Shown: positions 52,784-61,339 of the stretch, one piece after another | Layout of the letters: each line of letters starts with the position of its first letter | How positions within the stretch are numbered: position 1 is the stretch's first letter | Source of the DNA: Paenibacillus solanacearum | GTDB lineage: Bacteria; Bacillota; Bacilli; Paenibacillales; NBRC-103111 | Assembly (NCBI RefSeq): GCF_910593845.1 | Contig: NZ_CAJVAS010000007.1 | Span: 124,001 to 188,000 of the forward strand | DNA: 64,000 nt | Direction: 5' to 3' | Program-made: the position numbers and the translations under genes | The notes under the pieces: model-generated | Told to the model about the DNA's origin: nothing | The model's database searches: none | The model's input: only the letters and a program-made list of their open reading frames with translations

Positions 52784-53974
52784 TCAACCGTTGAACGCGG
52801 CTCTCATTTTTTTCGCTGCGTCGATATTGTCGTAATAGTCGGGGCTTCCGCTCAGCAGCCAGTTGCGATGGCGCACGGCGGTCTCCTCCTGCTCCGGCTC
52901 GCCGTACGTCCAGCTCTCGCCGATGCCTTCCACGTAATCTTTCATCAGCATCAGCAGCGCGGCAGCCCAGTAACGCGTCTCCCGCACCGTAGGCACGAGC
53001 GGATAGTACTTATCGTATGCCGCCCGGACCAGCATATGGACCACTTCCTGGTAAATCGCCGGGATTTCCGCTTCGCTTACTTTCGCTGCGAGTGCCTCCG
53101 GCATCTCCGGCTCGTCCGTCGAAGCGTGGCCCTCGTATTCTTCCTGCGTGACGAAGCCTTGCTGCTTCGCAAGCCACAGCTTCATCCGGTCAAGCGCCGG
53201 CTTGTAGGCCGCAGGCACCGAGACGGTAAGCTCCGGCTTCGGATCGTCAAGATTGATAACGAACGATTCGCCCATCTTATGAATCCGGGCATTGCCGCGC
53301 ACGCCAAGCCAGCGAAGTGCAAGCAGCGCATGGGTCCGCACCTTGCCGTCAAGCTCCTCGTTGCGGCATACGCGGCGCAGCATCTTCTCGCTCCGCGGAT
53401 CGGGAAGCATACAGAGCAGCCGCACGCCGGCCAGCACCGCTTCCGTATCCGAGCTGTCGATCCACTGCTTCACCTGGTTAATGATTTGATCGAACGTTTC
53501 ATCCATGAGCCAGTCCAGCTCCAGGCGCCGTCCCGCATATTCCTCCAGCGACAGCATCCCTTGAGCCCGCAAAGCGTCTTCCCCGTGCCGCTCGACCAGC
53601 TGCCCGTAGGAGCGTTCCAGATCGTCAGCAAGCTCGTTGAGCGTCTCTTTATCTTGCCCGGACGGGCTATGATGGTTTACGACGCCCCGCACCCACTCGG
53701 ACAGCGCGCGCGGATTTTGCTGCCACAGCATCATCGCGAAGGCGATCAGGTCGCGGTCGTAAGGCAAGTTCGGCTGAAGCGCGAACCGGGCAAGCGCCGT
53801 CTGGGAATCCTGTTCTTTCCGCATGAGGCTTAACGACAGTACGAGGCCGTTCCAGGCGTTGCCGCTCTCCCGATCCTCCAGCATCGCGCGGTAAAAGCAA
53901 AACGCTGCCGCACCGTACGATTCCGCCTGCAAGTAATGACGGCCTAGCGCGCCGATATCTCCAATTTGACTCAT
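52784..53974 (-). CDS. TPR/HEAT-like helical repeat protein of unknown function
   Basis: 396 residues. N-terminal part reads as tetratricopeptide-like helices (GRHYLQAESYGAAAFCFYRA, GNAWNGLVLSLSL), the centre as HEAT-like pairs (LAGVRLLCMLPDPRSEKMLR, VRTHALLALRWLG), and the C-terminal third has W-rich helices (RYWAAALLMLMKDYVEGIG). Probably a protein-protein interaction scaffold in the cytoplasm. The ATG at 53974 is preceded by GGGGG at 13 nt; a TTG at 54025 would extend it by 17 residues but has no ribosome binding site. I do not recognise a named family. Confidence 0.8.
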   Translation of the reverse strand: MSQIGDIGALGRHYLQAESYGAAAFCFYRAMLEDRESGNAWNGLVLSLSLMRKEQDSQTALARFALQPNLPYDRDLIAFAMMLWQQNPRALSEWVRGVVNHHSPSGQDKETLNELADDLERSYGQLVERHGEDALRAQGMLSLEEYAGRRLELDWLMDETFDQIINQVKQWIDSSDTEAVLAGVRLLCMLPDPRSEKMLRRVCRNEELDGKVRTHALLALRWLGVRGNARIHKMGESFVINLDDPKPELTVSVPAAYKPALDRMKLWLAKQQGFVTQEEYEGHASTDEPEMPEALAAKVSEAEIPAIYQEVVHMLVRAAYDKYYPLVPTVRETRYWAAALLMLMKDYVEGIGESWTYGEPEQEETAVRHRNWLLSGSPDYYDNIDAAKKMRAAFNG

Positions 53975-54085
53975 GTAATGTTCAGCCCCCGTGAAAGTGT
54001 CGGTTAAAAAAGATATATAGGACAAGTATACTTTAAATCGGCAAGGAATAAAAACCCTTTCAATGAACTTTGTTGCGAAATCATA

Positions 54086-54138
54086 GTTGCAAGCGCAACG
54101 ATTCCAGTCCTATAATGAATAGTGGCAAAGGCAACTAT
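54086..54138 (+). promoter_or_regulatory. marR promoter with candidate operators
   Basis: -35 TTGCAA (54087-54092), 18-nt spacer, -10 TATAAT (54111-54116). An inverted GTTGC-AAGC-GCAAC (54086-54099) overlaps the -35, and a GCAACTAT half-site lies downstream of the -10 (54131-54138), the complement of ATAGTTGC at 54083-54090. Fits MarR autorepression. Confidence 0.65.
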
Positions 54139-54161
54139 CGTCCGGCCTGAAGGAGGAAGTT

Positions 54162-54608
54162 ATGACCGACCGTAAAAATACGATTCCCCGCTGGGTATCC
54201 CTTCTATATCGGTACGGCCAAATGTACGTGGGCGAACGGCTGAAGCATTACGATATCGGGAAGGGCCAATACATCTTTCTCAATGCGCTCTACAAGCAAG
54301 ACGGACTTAGCCAGGAGCAAATCTCGAGCGATTTGAAAATCGACAAAGGCACGACCGCGAAGGCGCTCAAGAAGCTGGAAGCGCAAGGGTACGTCGTAAG
54401 ACAAGTGCGAGAGGAGGATAAACGCTCCTATCGTGTGTTTTTGACGGAGAAGGCGCTGCTCATCAAGGATGATGTCCGCTCCGTGCTTGTGGAGTGGCGC
54501 AACATCTTGACCGAAGGCTTGACCGAGGAACAGAAGCAGCTTGCGCTCGAGCTGCTGGAGCGAATGGGCAGCAATGCCGCCAAATATGAGAAGAACAGCG
54601 AAAAATAA
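54162..54608 (+). CDS. MarR-family transcriptional regulator
   Basis: 148 residues. Winged-helix core: LSQEQISSDLKIDKGTTAKA recognition region followed by a wing QVREEDKRSYRVFLTEKA. Binds as a homodimer and typically releases DNA on ligand binding. AGGAGG lies 5-6 nt before the ATG at 54162. The MFS transporter gene follows after 48 nt, so the two form a MarR-controlled efflux operon. Ligand unknown. Confidence 0.95.
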   Translation: MTDRKNTIPRWVSLLYRYGQMYVGERLKHYDIGKGQYIFLNALYKQDGLSQEQISSDLKIDKGTTAKALKKLEAQGYVVRQVREEDKRSYRVFLTEKALLIKDDVRSVLVEWRNILTEGLTEEQKQLALELLERMGSNAAKYEKNSEK

Positions 54609-54656
54609 TATCAACCTCTATACATCTTGATCGAAACATGCAGGCAGGTGAACCTA

Positions 54657-55922
54657 GTGAATATTCGAAGCGCCGGAGCCCGGCTCGTCAACAATCATTT
54701 TCATGCGCTTACTCATAAAAATTACCGTTATTTCTGGTTCGGCCAATGCGTCTCCCTCATCGGCACCTGGATGCAAAACATCGGGCAATCGTGGCTCGTG
54801 CTTACGCTGACGGGATCGCCTTTTTTACTGGGTCTGGTCGGTACGATCCAGTTTTTGCCGATTACGTGCTTCTCGCTGTTCGCGGGAGCGCTCATCGACA
54901 AGTTTCCGAAGAAAAACATTCTGCTCGTCACCCAATCGATCTCGATGGTGCTCGCGTTGACACTGGCCGTGCTCGTCTTCACGGATACGATCAAGTACGG
55001 CTATGTGCTCACGGTCGCGTTCCTGCTCGGTCTCTCCAATACGATCGATATGCCGACGAGACAGTCGTTCAATATCGAGATTGTCGGCAAAGAAGATTTG
55101 ATGAACGCCATTGCGCTCAACTCGACAACCTTTAATCTCGCGCGGATCATCGGCCCGTCCATCGGCGCCGTCATGATGGCCTATCTGGGAGCTGGCTGGT
55201 GCTTTCTGCTGAACGGTCTCAGCTTTATTGCCGTCATCTACGGATTGACGCGAATTCAGGCGGTTCCTTACGTAAGGCAAAAGAAAAAAGACGTCGGCAT
55301 CCTGAAGGAAATTAAGGACGGCATCCAATATATCGCAAGGGACCGGCTGCTGGCGCAAACGCTGCTGCTCGTCACGATTATCGGCACGCTGGCCTACAAC
55401 TTCAACGTGTTGATCCCCGTGTTCACCCGAGACGTACTGCATTTGGACGAAAAAGCGTACGGCATGCTGATGTCCTGCCTCGGCGTCGGATCGCTGGCGG
55501 GAGCCCTGACGATGTCGTTTCGCAGCAAGCGTGGGCCGAAGCTGGCGCAAACGATCATTTGTTCGGTCGTGATTGCATGCTTCCTGTTTTTGAACGGATT
55601 GACCGGATCGGTCTATTTGCTCGGCTTGTCGCTGGCGGCAACCGGATTCGCCAACATCCTGTTCTCCACCAACTCCAACTCGCTCCTGCAAATGCATGCC
55701 AAGGACGAGTACCGTTCGCGGGTCATGAGCGTCTACTCGCTCGTATTCGCCGGCTCGACGCCGGTCGGCAATCTGCTTATGGGCTTCATGGCAGGAACAT
55801 TCGGGGCAGACGGCGCCTATTTGTGGAGCGGGGTTCTGTGCCTGATTCCTTGCCTGCTGATCATTATTGCGTTCCGATTCAAAAAAACAGCCGCAGCGCA
55901 GCCCGAGAGCGCCGGAAGCTGA
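54657..55922 (+). CDS. MFS transporter (EntS/DHA3-like exporter)
   Basis: 421 residues with 12 predicted TM helices. The beginning NYRYFWFGQCVSLIGTWMQN and TGSPFLLGLVGTIQFLP match the EntS/DHA3 group of exporters, as do MPTRQSFNIEIVGKEDLMNA and ARIIGPSIGAVMM. GTG at 54657 with AGGTGA 5 nt upstream; a start at 54627 is open but has no such site. Probably exports a toxic compound or siderophore-like product, under the upstream MarR. A strong bidirectional terminator follows. Confidence 0.93.
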   Translation: MNIRSAGARLVNNHFHALTHKNYRYFWFGQCVSLIGTWMQNIGQSWLVLTLTGSPFLLGLVGTIQFLPITCFSLFAGALIDKFPKKNILLVTQSISMVLALTLAVLVFTDTIKYGYVLTVAFLLGLSNTIDMPTRQSFNIEIVGKEDLMNAIALNSTTFNLARIIGPSIGAVMMAYLGAGWCFLLNGLSFIAVIYGLTRIQAVPYVRQKKKDVGILKEIKDGIQYIARDRLLAQTLLLVTIIGTLAYNFNVLIPVFTRDVLHLDEKAYGMLMSCLGVGSLAGALTMSFRSKRGPKLAQTIICSVVIACFLFLNGLTGSVYLLGLSLAATGFANILFSTNSNSLLQMHAKDEYRSRVMSVYSLVFAGSTPVGNLLMGFMAGTFGADGAYLWSGVLCLIPCLLIIIAFRFKKTAAAQPESAGS

Positions 55923-55950
55923 ATGCCCGAATCCATCCTCGCTTCAAAAA

Positions 55951-56000
55951 AAGAAGTTCTTCCGGCCGGATTACATTCCGCCGAAAGAACTTCTTTTCTT
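55951..56000. terminator. Terminator after the MFS exporter gene
   Basis: AAGAAGTTCTT (55951-55961) pairs with AAGAACTTCTT (55985-55995), with an inner CGG/CCG stem, followed by TTCTT on plus and by T-rich sequence on minus. Confidence 0.8.
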
Positions 56001-56047
56001 ATATGCGCCATGCGGTCTTCCCACGGAATCCCGATTGCCGTACGGCC

Positions 56048-56081
56048 CTAAAAGGCCCCGACATCCTCAACGGATGCCGGG
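56048..56081 (-). terminator. Terminator after mgtC
   Basis: Minus strand: CCCGGCATCC-GTTGA-GGATGTCGGGG, then CCTTTTAG. Placed 20 nt after the stop at 56102. Confidence 0.65.
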
Positions 56082-56101
56082 CTACCCGGGTACTGGCACC
56101 C

Positions 56102-56866
56102 CTATATCGCCTTGTTGCGCGCTGCGGCGCCGGCGGCCGACGCCAGCTGGCCGCTCTTGCCCGCTTCCGTCCAGCACACGAACTCCAGCGAATTGATTTT
56201 GTCCAGCGCATGCATAAACTTCTCCTGGTCCTGCGCCTTCAAGCTGAAGTTCAAATGGACCGTTGGCCTCGTTTCGCTGCCGGCTTCGGTATCGGGCATC
56301 ATCTTCACGTTTACAATCTGAATGCCCTGCTCTCCGAACAACGACGCGATCGTACCGAGCACCCCCGGCTTGTCATGCGCTCTGACAATGACTTCCTGAT
56401 TGCGGCGGTTACGCAGCAAATGCCGTTCCCACTTGTTAAGCAGGAACAGGCTGATCAGCACCATCAGCGTGGCATAGAATGCCGGAAACAAAAAACCGGC
56501 GCCTACACACAAGCCAATGGCCGCTACGACCCAGATGGAAGCCGCCGTCGTCAGACCGCTGATGACGGAACCGTTGCGCAGAATCGCCCCCGCGCCAAGA
56601 AACCCGATGCCGCTGATGACCTGCGCCGCAAGACGCGCCGGGTCGACGCGCACGTTCAGTTGATTGACGAATTGGGAAAAACCGTAAATCGATAAAAGCA
56701 TAATCGTCGCGGAGCCGAGACATACGAGAATATGCGTCCGAAAGCCTGCCGCATGATTGCTCCATTCCCGCTCCAAGCCGATCAGACCGCCCAGTACGGC
56801 GGCGATCACCATCCGAAGCAGCAGCTCGCCGTGCGTGATGAACCAAATGTTTGATACTACATTCAT
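56102..56866 (-). CDS. MgtC/SapB-family membrane protein with C-terminal ACT domain
   Basis: 254 residues. Five TM helices in the first 155 residues with the family motifs GGLIGLEREWSNHAAGFRTH, GIGFLGAGAI and GLTTAASIWVVAAIG; then a soluble ACT-like domain (VIVRAHDKPGVLGTIASLFG). MgtC proteins support magnesium-limited growth and ATP-synthase or membrane-potential homeostasis (family knowledge). AAGGAAG lies 8 nt before the ATG at 56866. The PHP hydrolase stop is 21 nt upstream, so read-through from the operon is likely. Confidence 0.94.
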   Translation of the reverse strand: MNVVSNIWFITHGELLLRMVIAAVLGGLIGLEREWSNHAAGFRTHILVCLGSATIMLLSIYGFSQFVNQLNVRVDPARLAAQVISGIGFLGAGAILRNGSVISGLTTAASIWVVAAIGLCVGAGFLFPAFYATLMVLISLFLLNKWERHLLRNRRNQEVIVRAHDKPGVLGTIASLFGEQGIQIVNVKMMPDTEAGSETRPTVHLNFSLKAQDQEKFMHALDKINSLEFVCWTEAGKSGQLASAAGAAARNKAI

Positions 56867-56886
56867 GCTGCACACTTCCTTCAAGT

Positions 56887-57924
56887 TCAATAGATGTCAA
56901 AATAAATCGGGTTCGTGAATCCGATCATCGTATGAACGCCATGCATGACGCCGTACAGCTCTCCGCGAACCCAGCTGACGCCGCTTACGTCGACTTCGCT
57001 GGCCGCCTCCGGGCGTTCGCGGGACAGCTCGCAAGCCGCAAACACGCCCCGATTGCTGTTCAAGCGCAGCTCGACCGCCGGCTTCTGCAGCTCCCACAGC
57101 CCGTCACGCACCGTAAAATCAACGGCGAGCGAGGCAATGACCACTGGCCGCAGTCCGTCTTGCGGCCGTCCGAGCGCTTCGCCGATGACTGCGGCGCCGC
57201 TCCCGTCTTCCGTGCGCACGGACACAAGCGGAAGCGGGCCCATCGAGATGGACGCAGCTCCCCTGCGCAGCGCATCTACCGCCGCACCAGGAAGCGCCCG
57301 CGTTGACGAGCTGTCCGCTTCGCCGGCTATCCCGAGGAAGGTGGCCGATACCGGTTCCGCGACCGGTCCCGGGACATGCCAGTCTCTGCCGCTGGTGGCG
57401 GCGATGCGGTACCCGCGGTTCAGCAAATCGGTCCATAAGGCAAACGCCCGCGCGTTGTTGCGTTGAATCGACGGAAACAAACCCGACCATACTTCAATAT
57501 AATCGATTTCCCGCCAATCCGATACCTCGAATTCCCAAAAGCAGCCGGTGCACATCGGGCTTCCGACGCGGAACGGATGCGCGATGCCGGCCAGCCCGCC
57601 CTGCCGGTGTACTTCCTCGATCCCGCGATGCAGATGAAACGGGCTCAGATTGCGCCAATCGACATACTCGCGAATCCCTAGCGTTACCATATGCCCGAAG
57701 AACGTCGTCCATTCCAGACCGGGAATAATGCCGACGCCGGTTTGTCCGCTGACTGTCTCCTTGTCCGCAAGACCTGTCATCGTATTATGATCCGTCAGCG
57801 CGATGCCGGCGAAGCCAAGCGCTCTCGCCCCTTCCGCAAGCTCCAGAAGCGTCTGCTTGCCGTCGCTGTGAAACGTGTGCGTGTGCAGCTCAAATGGAAG
57901 CCAGCGCAGCATCGGTTCGTTCAT
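56887..57924 (-). CDS. PHP-domain metallohydrolase, CehA/McbA family
   Basis: 345 residues. The PHP metal motifs are complete: ELHTHTFHSDG near residues 12-22, ALTDHNTMT, PGLEWTTFFGH, GIAHPFRVG and, near the end of the catalytic part, SGRDWHVPG. Such enzymes are di- or trinuclear metal phosphoesterases or amidohydrolases. The C-terminal third is beta-rich. ATG at 57924 with GGGGGAG 6 nt upstream, lying inside the previous gene (35-nt overlap), so translation is coupled. In many relatives, as I recall, an N-terminal beta-sandwich is fused to the PHP domain; here it appears to be encoded by the previous gene. Substrate unknown. Confidence 0.88.
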   Translation of the reverse strand: MNEPMLRWLPFELHTHTFHSDGKQTLLELAEGARALGFAGIALTDHNTMTGLADKETVSGQTGVGIIPGLEWTTFFGHMVTLGIREYVDWRNLSPFHLHRGIEEVHRQGGLAGIAHPFRVGSPMCTGCFWEFEVSDWREIDYIEVWSGLFPSIQRNNARAFALWTDLLNRGYRIAATSGRDWHVPGPVAEPVSATFLGIAGEADSSSTRALPGAAVDALRRGAASISMGPLPLVSVRTEDGSGAAVIGEALGRPQDGLRPVVIASLAVDFTVRDGLWELQKPAVELRLNSNRGVFAACELSRERPEAASEVDVSGVSWVRGELYGVMHGVHTMIGFTNPIYFDIY

Positions 57925-58387
57925 CGCCGTCTCCCCCTTCCCATACGTGAAGCCGGTAGCGGCATGTTTCGGTTACGATGCAGTGCAGCGAGATCGTGAT
58001 GCGCAGCTGGCCGCGCGGCAGCGGCCCGGGAATGAGGCCCGGCGACGCTTTTCCTGACGCAATGACAAGATGCTGCTCCGGATCATGGCGATGCCCGGCT
58101 CCACGGAAGCCGTTCTCGTCGTCGAACGAGAGCGTCATTAAATTTTTGAGCGGCAGGTAGCTTTGCCAGTTGCTCATGTAGGACGCTTGGGACTCCGGCA
58201 ATATATAGCGCTGCAGCCCTTCGTCGATCAGCGATTTCGCCTTCTCGTCGTCCTCCAGCGTCTTCGGTTCATAGGCGAATTCCGCATGCAGCTCTTCGAT
58301 CGTATCTCGAAGATGCACCGTATACGTAATATGGCTCTGCGAGCATCCGGACGTCACCGTCCCTCCGACTTGAAGCAGCGTGTTCAT
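57890..58387 (-). CDS. Small beta-rich protein, possible detached N-terminal domain of the PHP enzyme
   Basis: 165 residues beginning MNTLLQVGGTVTSGCSQSHI. The region FRGAGHRHDPEQHLVIASGK then SPGLIPGPLPRGQLRITISL and CRYRLHVWEG resembles, from memory, the segment preceding the PHP domain in CehA/McbA proteins. Starts at ATG 58387, overlapping the previous stop by ATGA. It overlaps the PHP gene by 35 nt in another frame; loss of one base in the G-run near 57938 would fuse the two, so either a true split or a frameshift. No signal peptide. Confidence 0.75.
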   Translation of the reverse strand: MNTLLQVGGTVTSGCSQSHITYTVHLRDTIEELHAEFAYEPKTLEDDEKAKSLIDEGLQRYILPESQASYMSNWQSYLPLKNLMTLSFDDENGFRGAGHRHDPEQHLVIASGKASPGLIPGPLPRGQLRITISLHCIVTETCRYRLHVWEGGDGDERTDAALASI

Positions 58388-59703
58388 CGCCCTTCCCCCC
58401 GCCACAGCGTCTGTCTCGGCTGCGCCTTCGTCACCGTCACCGGGGAGTCGCTGCGCACAGCGGGCTGCGGCAAATAGTCGGCGTCCAGGAACATGGCTTT
58501 GAATTCCGGCACGACGACCTGCTCCTCGCCTCCGGGCAGCCATACGGCGCATATTTCCTCGATGTCCGCGTAGCCTGTTCCCGGCGGCAGCTTCACCGTC
58601 GTGGAAAACTGCGAATAAGGCCCGTCGTAGGCGCAGCGGAAGTTGCCGTGCTTCAAGTCGCCGAAGCTGCCTGAGAACCAGCCGCTGACGCCTTTCAGCT
58701 TCACCTGGATATCGATGGACGTCTTCACCTTCGGATCGATCGTCTGCTTCGCCGTTTGCACATAAAGGTAATGACGCAGGTCCGTCAATTGAAACGAATT
58801 AAGCACGTGCGGCTGCTCCATCGGAAACTGCCGCAGCATCTCCCAAGCGGTCACCTGATATGTAAATGGAAATGCGTCCATGACCCGCTCGCGGGGCTCG
58901 CGCTCCGGGCGCCAGCGGTGAATCGGCGGGAACAGAAACCGGTATGCCGACGTTACCTCGTCGTGCACCATCCCGTTGGCCGTCGCCACTTGCAGCACCG
59001 GATGCCCGCCCATCAGCGTGTTCCCCCGGTGCGCGGTCGTCTTGTGATGCGGTCCTTGAAACTCCGCGTGACGCACACTGCCGTCAGCATCCACAAAGAC
59101 GCGGTACACCCACTCGATATCGGTCGTCCGGCCCCACTTGCTCATCAGCAGCGGCGTCGGCGTCCCTTCGTCCTCATGGCTGAACATGATCTGGTATTCG
59201 ATCATCCGGCCGTCTTCGCGCGGCTCTTCCCAATAAAACAGCAGCAGCGGCGTATCCGTATACCGGCTGTCATGCGGGCTGTACAAGTTGCGCCCGTACA
59301 GCACCGGCGCATGACGGTAAATCTCGTATAGCTCGGAATCGACGCCGATCCGCAGCAGCTCGACGGAATCGATAAAAGCTCTGCGAACCTGGGGAGAAGA
59401 CAGCTGCTCGCTGAATTCGAACCGCAGCCGATATGCCCCCGGCTTCAGAGCCCCTAGCAGCCTCGTGTACGTCAAAGGCCGATCGCCGTAAAACAGCACG
59501 CAATCCTGATTATACTCGCCGTTCAGCGTCATTCGCAGCACAGAAGCCTCGTTATCGGCGATGCGCCAGTCGCTTTCCGAACGCGCGGTCATGTTCATTT
59601 CCACGAAACCCGCTTGGCGCAGCTCGAACTCCGCCTCCAGCGCTTCCCCTGACCGAATCTCTTTCCATTGCAGCCCTGTTAACGATAAAATGCTTTCCTT
59701 CAT
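58384..59703 (-). CDS. Protein of unknown function, first gene of the PHP operon
   Basis: 439 residues, no signal peptide or TM helix. N-terminal 120 residues look like a beta-sandwich (FELRQAGFVEMNMTARSES, LKPGAYRLRFEF, RRAFIDSVELLRI). The middle contains paired H/D motifs (SHEDEGTPTP, TTDIEWVYRV, EFQGPHHKTTAHRGNTLMGG) and the C-terminal part FDLKHGNFRCAYDGPYSQF-like beta strands. GGAGGG lies 7 nt before the ATG at 59703. Its stop overlaps the next start (ATGA). I do not recognise a family; co-translation with the beta-rich protein and PHP hydrolase suggests a shared pathway or complex. Confidence 0.8.
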   Translation of the reverse strand: MKESILSLTGLQWKEIRSGEALEAEFELRQAGFVEMNMTARSESDWRIADNEASVLRMTLNGEYNQDCVLFYGDRPLTYTRLLGALKPGAYRLRFEFSEQLSSPQVRRAFIDSVELLRIGVDSELYEIYRHAPVLYGRNLYSPHDSRYTDTPLLLFYWEEPREDGRMIEYQIMFSHEDEGTPTPLLMSKWGRTTDIEWVYRVFVDADGSVRHAEFQGPHHKTTAHRGNTLMGGHPVLQVATANGMVHDEVTSAYRFLFPPIHRWRPEREPRERVMDAFPFTYQVTAWEMLRQFPMEQPHVLNSFQLTDLRHYLYVQTAKQTIDPKVKTSIDIQVKLKGVSGWFSGSFGDLKHGNFRCAYDGPYSQFSTTVKLPPGTGYADIEEICAVWLPGGEEQVVVPEFKAMFLDADYLPQPAVRSDSPVTVTKAQPRQTLWRGEGR

Positions 59704-60130
59704 GCCTTGTCCCTCCGCATGGCGTCATTCACGGCGCGAAACGCGCCTCTTCTCCCCATTCGTTCGAAAAGGAGCGTTATTCCTCCGTGAATGCGCTGTC
59801 TTTGTATGGCTACCCTTACCCTATGGGCGCGCACAATATGCTTCCCGCTGCCGGACCGGCGGTGGAGACCCGATCCTGGCCCTCCGCCGGCGTCCGATAA
59901 AGCGGTTCGTGTAAACGCTCGCATTATATGATAGCTGTCATTCCCGCAGCTCATCGGTCTGAGCGCTTCCTGGAGAACCGGATACGCGATACCGATTGAT
60001 GCAGCGGGACTGTCACCACCACGATTGGGTAAGCGGTTAACCATCCCATTACCGCTAATTCTAGTTACGGGCAGCGGAGTTGTCAACCGCAATTTTTCCG
60101 ATCCATGCAAAGATGCAGAAAGGCCGGCAT
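59704..60130. other. Gap upstream of the PHP operon
   Basis: 427 bp. A minus-strand TATAAT at 59923-59928 is a candidate -10 for the operon (weak -35). AGCGGT/ACCGCT arms at about 60032-60056 may be a weak GNAT terminator. No gene recognised. Confidence 0.45.
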
Positions 60131-61279
60131 TCAAACGTAATTCAAATTGTTCGGGTTCACGAAAGGCAGCGGAAACAGCTTCGCAAGCAGCGGGCCAAGC
60201 GTATCTCCCGCATGCCAAGGCGCTCCGCCGAACAGCAGTGTCAACACCCCTCGGGCGTCGAGCGTGATCCATTCTTCGCCGCAAGCGATGCGGTACTGCC
60301 CGTCGCCATGGCGCGTGCAGCTCAACTGCGCTGCAGTCTCCACTCCCAACTGCTCCTGAATGTAAGGCACGAGCGACTGCCATACAGAAGTCAGATCGGT
60401 CACGCGAATCGTTCCCGGAATCGGCTCGCACCGCAGCGCAGCTCCCGACGACGCCAGCGCTTCGCCGAGTGCGCTGCGTTCTCCCCCCGCGGAAACGCGA
60501 AGCCGCTCCAGTCGATGCTGTTCCATCACATCTCGCAGCAGCTCCAGCACCGCCTGGTCGGCGCCGGCGTACTCGATCACGAACGGGGTCCGGCCCGGTT
60601 CGTGATCACTTGGCAAGCCATATACGACATAGGCCAGCGTCTCTTCCCCGCTTCGTCGAACGGCGATCCGCTGCGTCATCGCGCCGTTGCTGCATACGGC
60701 GGCCCCGCGAATCAGCCGGGCAAACTGTGCCTTCGTCCGCACGTAGCGGGCAGGCCCGCTGCTCGCGATGCGAAGCATCGGCTCAAGATCTCTCGCTTCG
60801 ACGTAATCCATCGTCTCGGCCAGACTGGCCCCGTGCCCAGCCGCCTGACGGGCTTGTTCCGCCGTAAGCGTAAATTGGCGGATCAGCCCCGCCTCATAGC
60901 AGCCGTTCCTGCGGTAAAGCGTCCGGTTGCCGGACACGAGCAGCAAGTGAACGTCCTCGCGCTCGCACTTCTCGATCGCCATTCTGACCAGCGAGCCGGC
61001 GTAATCTTTGCCCCGATGGTCCGCATCCGTACAGACGGAGCCCATGCTCAGCACGCGAAGCGTGCATCCGGCGATATGAATTTCGGACGGCAGCAGACCG
61101 ACGACCGTCACGATCTGGCCGGATTCCTCCGCAACCAGCATATTGCCGGCATTTTCCTCCGAGAACAGAAGCGAATACGCCTCGCCCATCGACGTCTGAT
61201 ACGGCTTGCGGAAGACGCGGTCCGACAGCGCGACCATGGCAGGAATATCTTCAGGGCGCGCACTGCGAAATTGAACCAT
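60131..61279 (-). CDS. GNAT-family N-acetyltransferase (Eis-like, with SCP2-type tail)
   Basis: 382 residues. First GNAT domain: RVLSMGSVCTDADHRGKDYA is the acetyl-CoA-binding motif (V-x-T-D-x-x-x-R-G-x-G/A), followed by LLLVSGNRTLYRRNGCYEAG; the second GNAT-like half and a C-terminal sterol-carrier-like domain follow, an Eis-type layout. ATG at 61279 with AGGAGG 8 nt upstream; a frame continuing to an ATG at 61339 runs through the AATA repeat and lacks a ribosome binding site. Substrate unknown (amines, aminoglycosides or protein lysines are known for relatives). Confidence 0.9.
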   Translation of the reverse strand: MVQFRSARPEDIPAMVALSDRVFRKPYQTSMGEAYSLLFSEENAGNMLVAEESGQIVTVVGLLPSEIHIAGCTLRVLSMGSVCTDADHRGKDYAGSLVRMAIEKCEREDVHLLLVSGNRTLYRRNGCYEAGLIRQFTLTAEQARQAAGHGASLAETMDYVEARDLEPMLRIASSGPARYVRTKAQFARLIRGAAVCSNGAMTQRIAVRRSGEETLAYVVYGLPSDHEPGRTPFVIEYAGADQAVLELLRDVMEQHRLERLRVSAGGERSALGEALASSGAALRCEPIPGTIRVTDLTSVWQSLVPYIQEQLGVETAAQLSCTRHGDGQYRIACGEEWITLDARGVLTLLFGGAPWHAGDTLGPLLAKLFPLPFVNPNNLNYV

Positions 61280-61298
61280 CCATATCCCCTCCTGAATG

Positions 61299-61322
61299 AA
61301 TAAATAAATAAATAAATAAATA
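61299..61322. repeat. Tetranucleotide repeat (AATA)6 in the GNAT leader
   Basis: Six exact AATA units, with a degenerate AATG unit on the gene side (61295-61298). On the mRNA it reads TATT repeats and ends about 8 nt before AGGAGG. Slippage would change leader length, or the frame if the ATG at 61339 were used. Confidence 0.9.
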
Positions 61323-61339
61323 ACAACCCGCTGCAGCAT

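Noticed and set aside
53975-54025. Extended N-terminus of the TPR/HEAT-like protein
   Set aside because: A TTG start with no ribosome binding site adds 17 residues of unlikely character.
61280-61339. Longer N-terminus for the GNAT protein starting at 61339
   Set aside because: Would translate the tetranucleotide repeat and lacks a ribosome binding site, while AGGAGG precedes the ATG at 61279. Kept only as a possibility in the findings.
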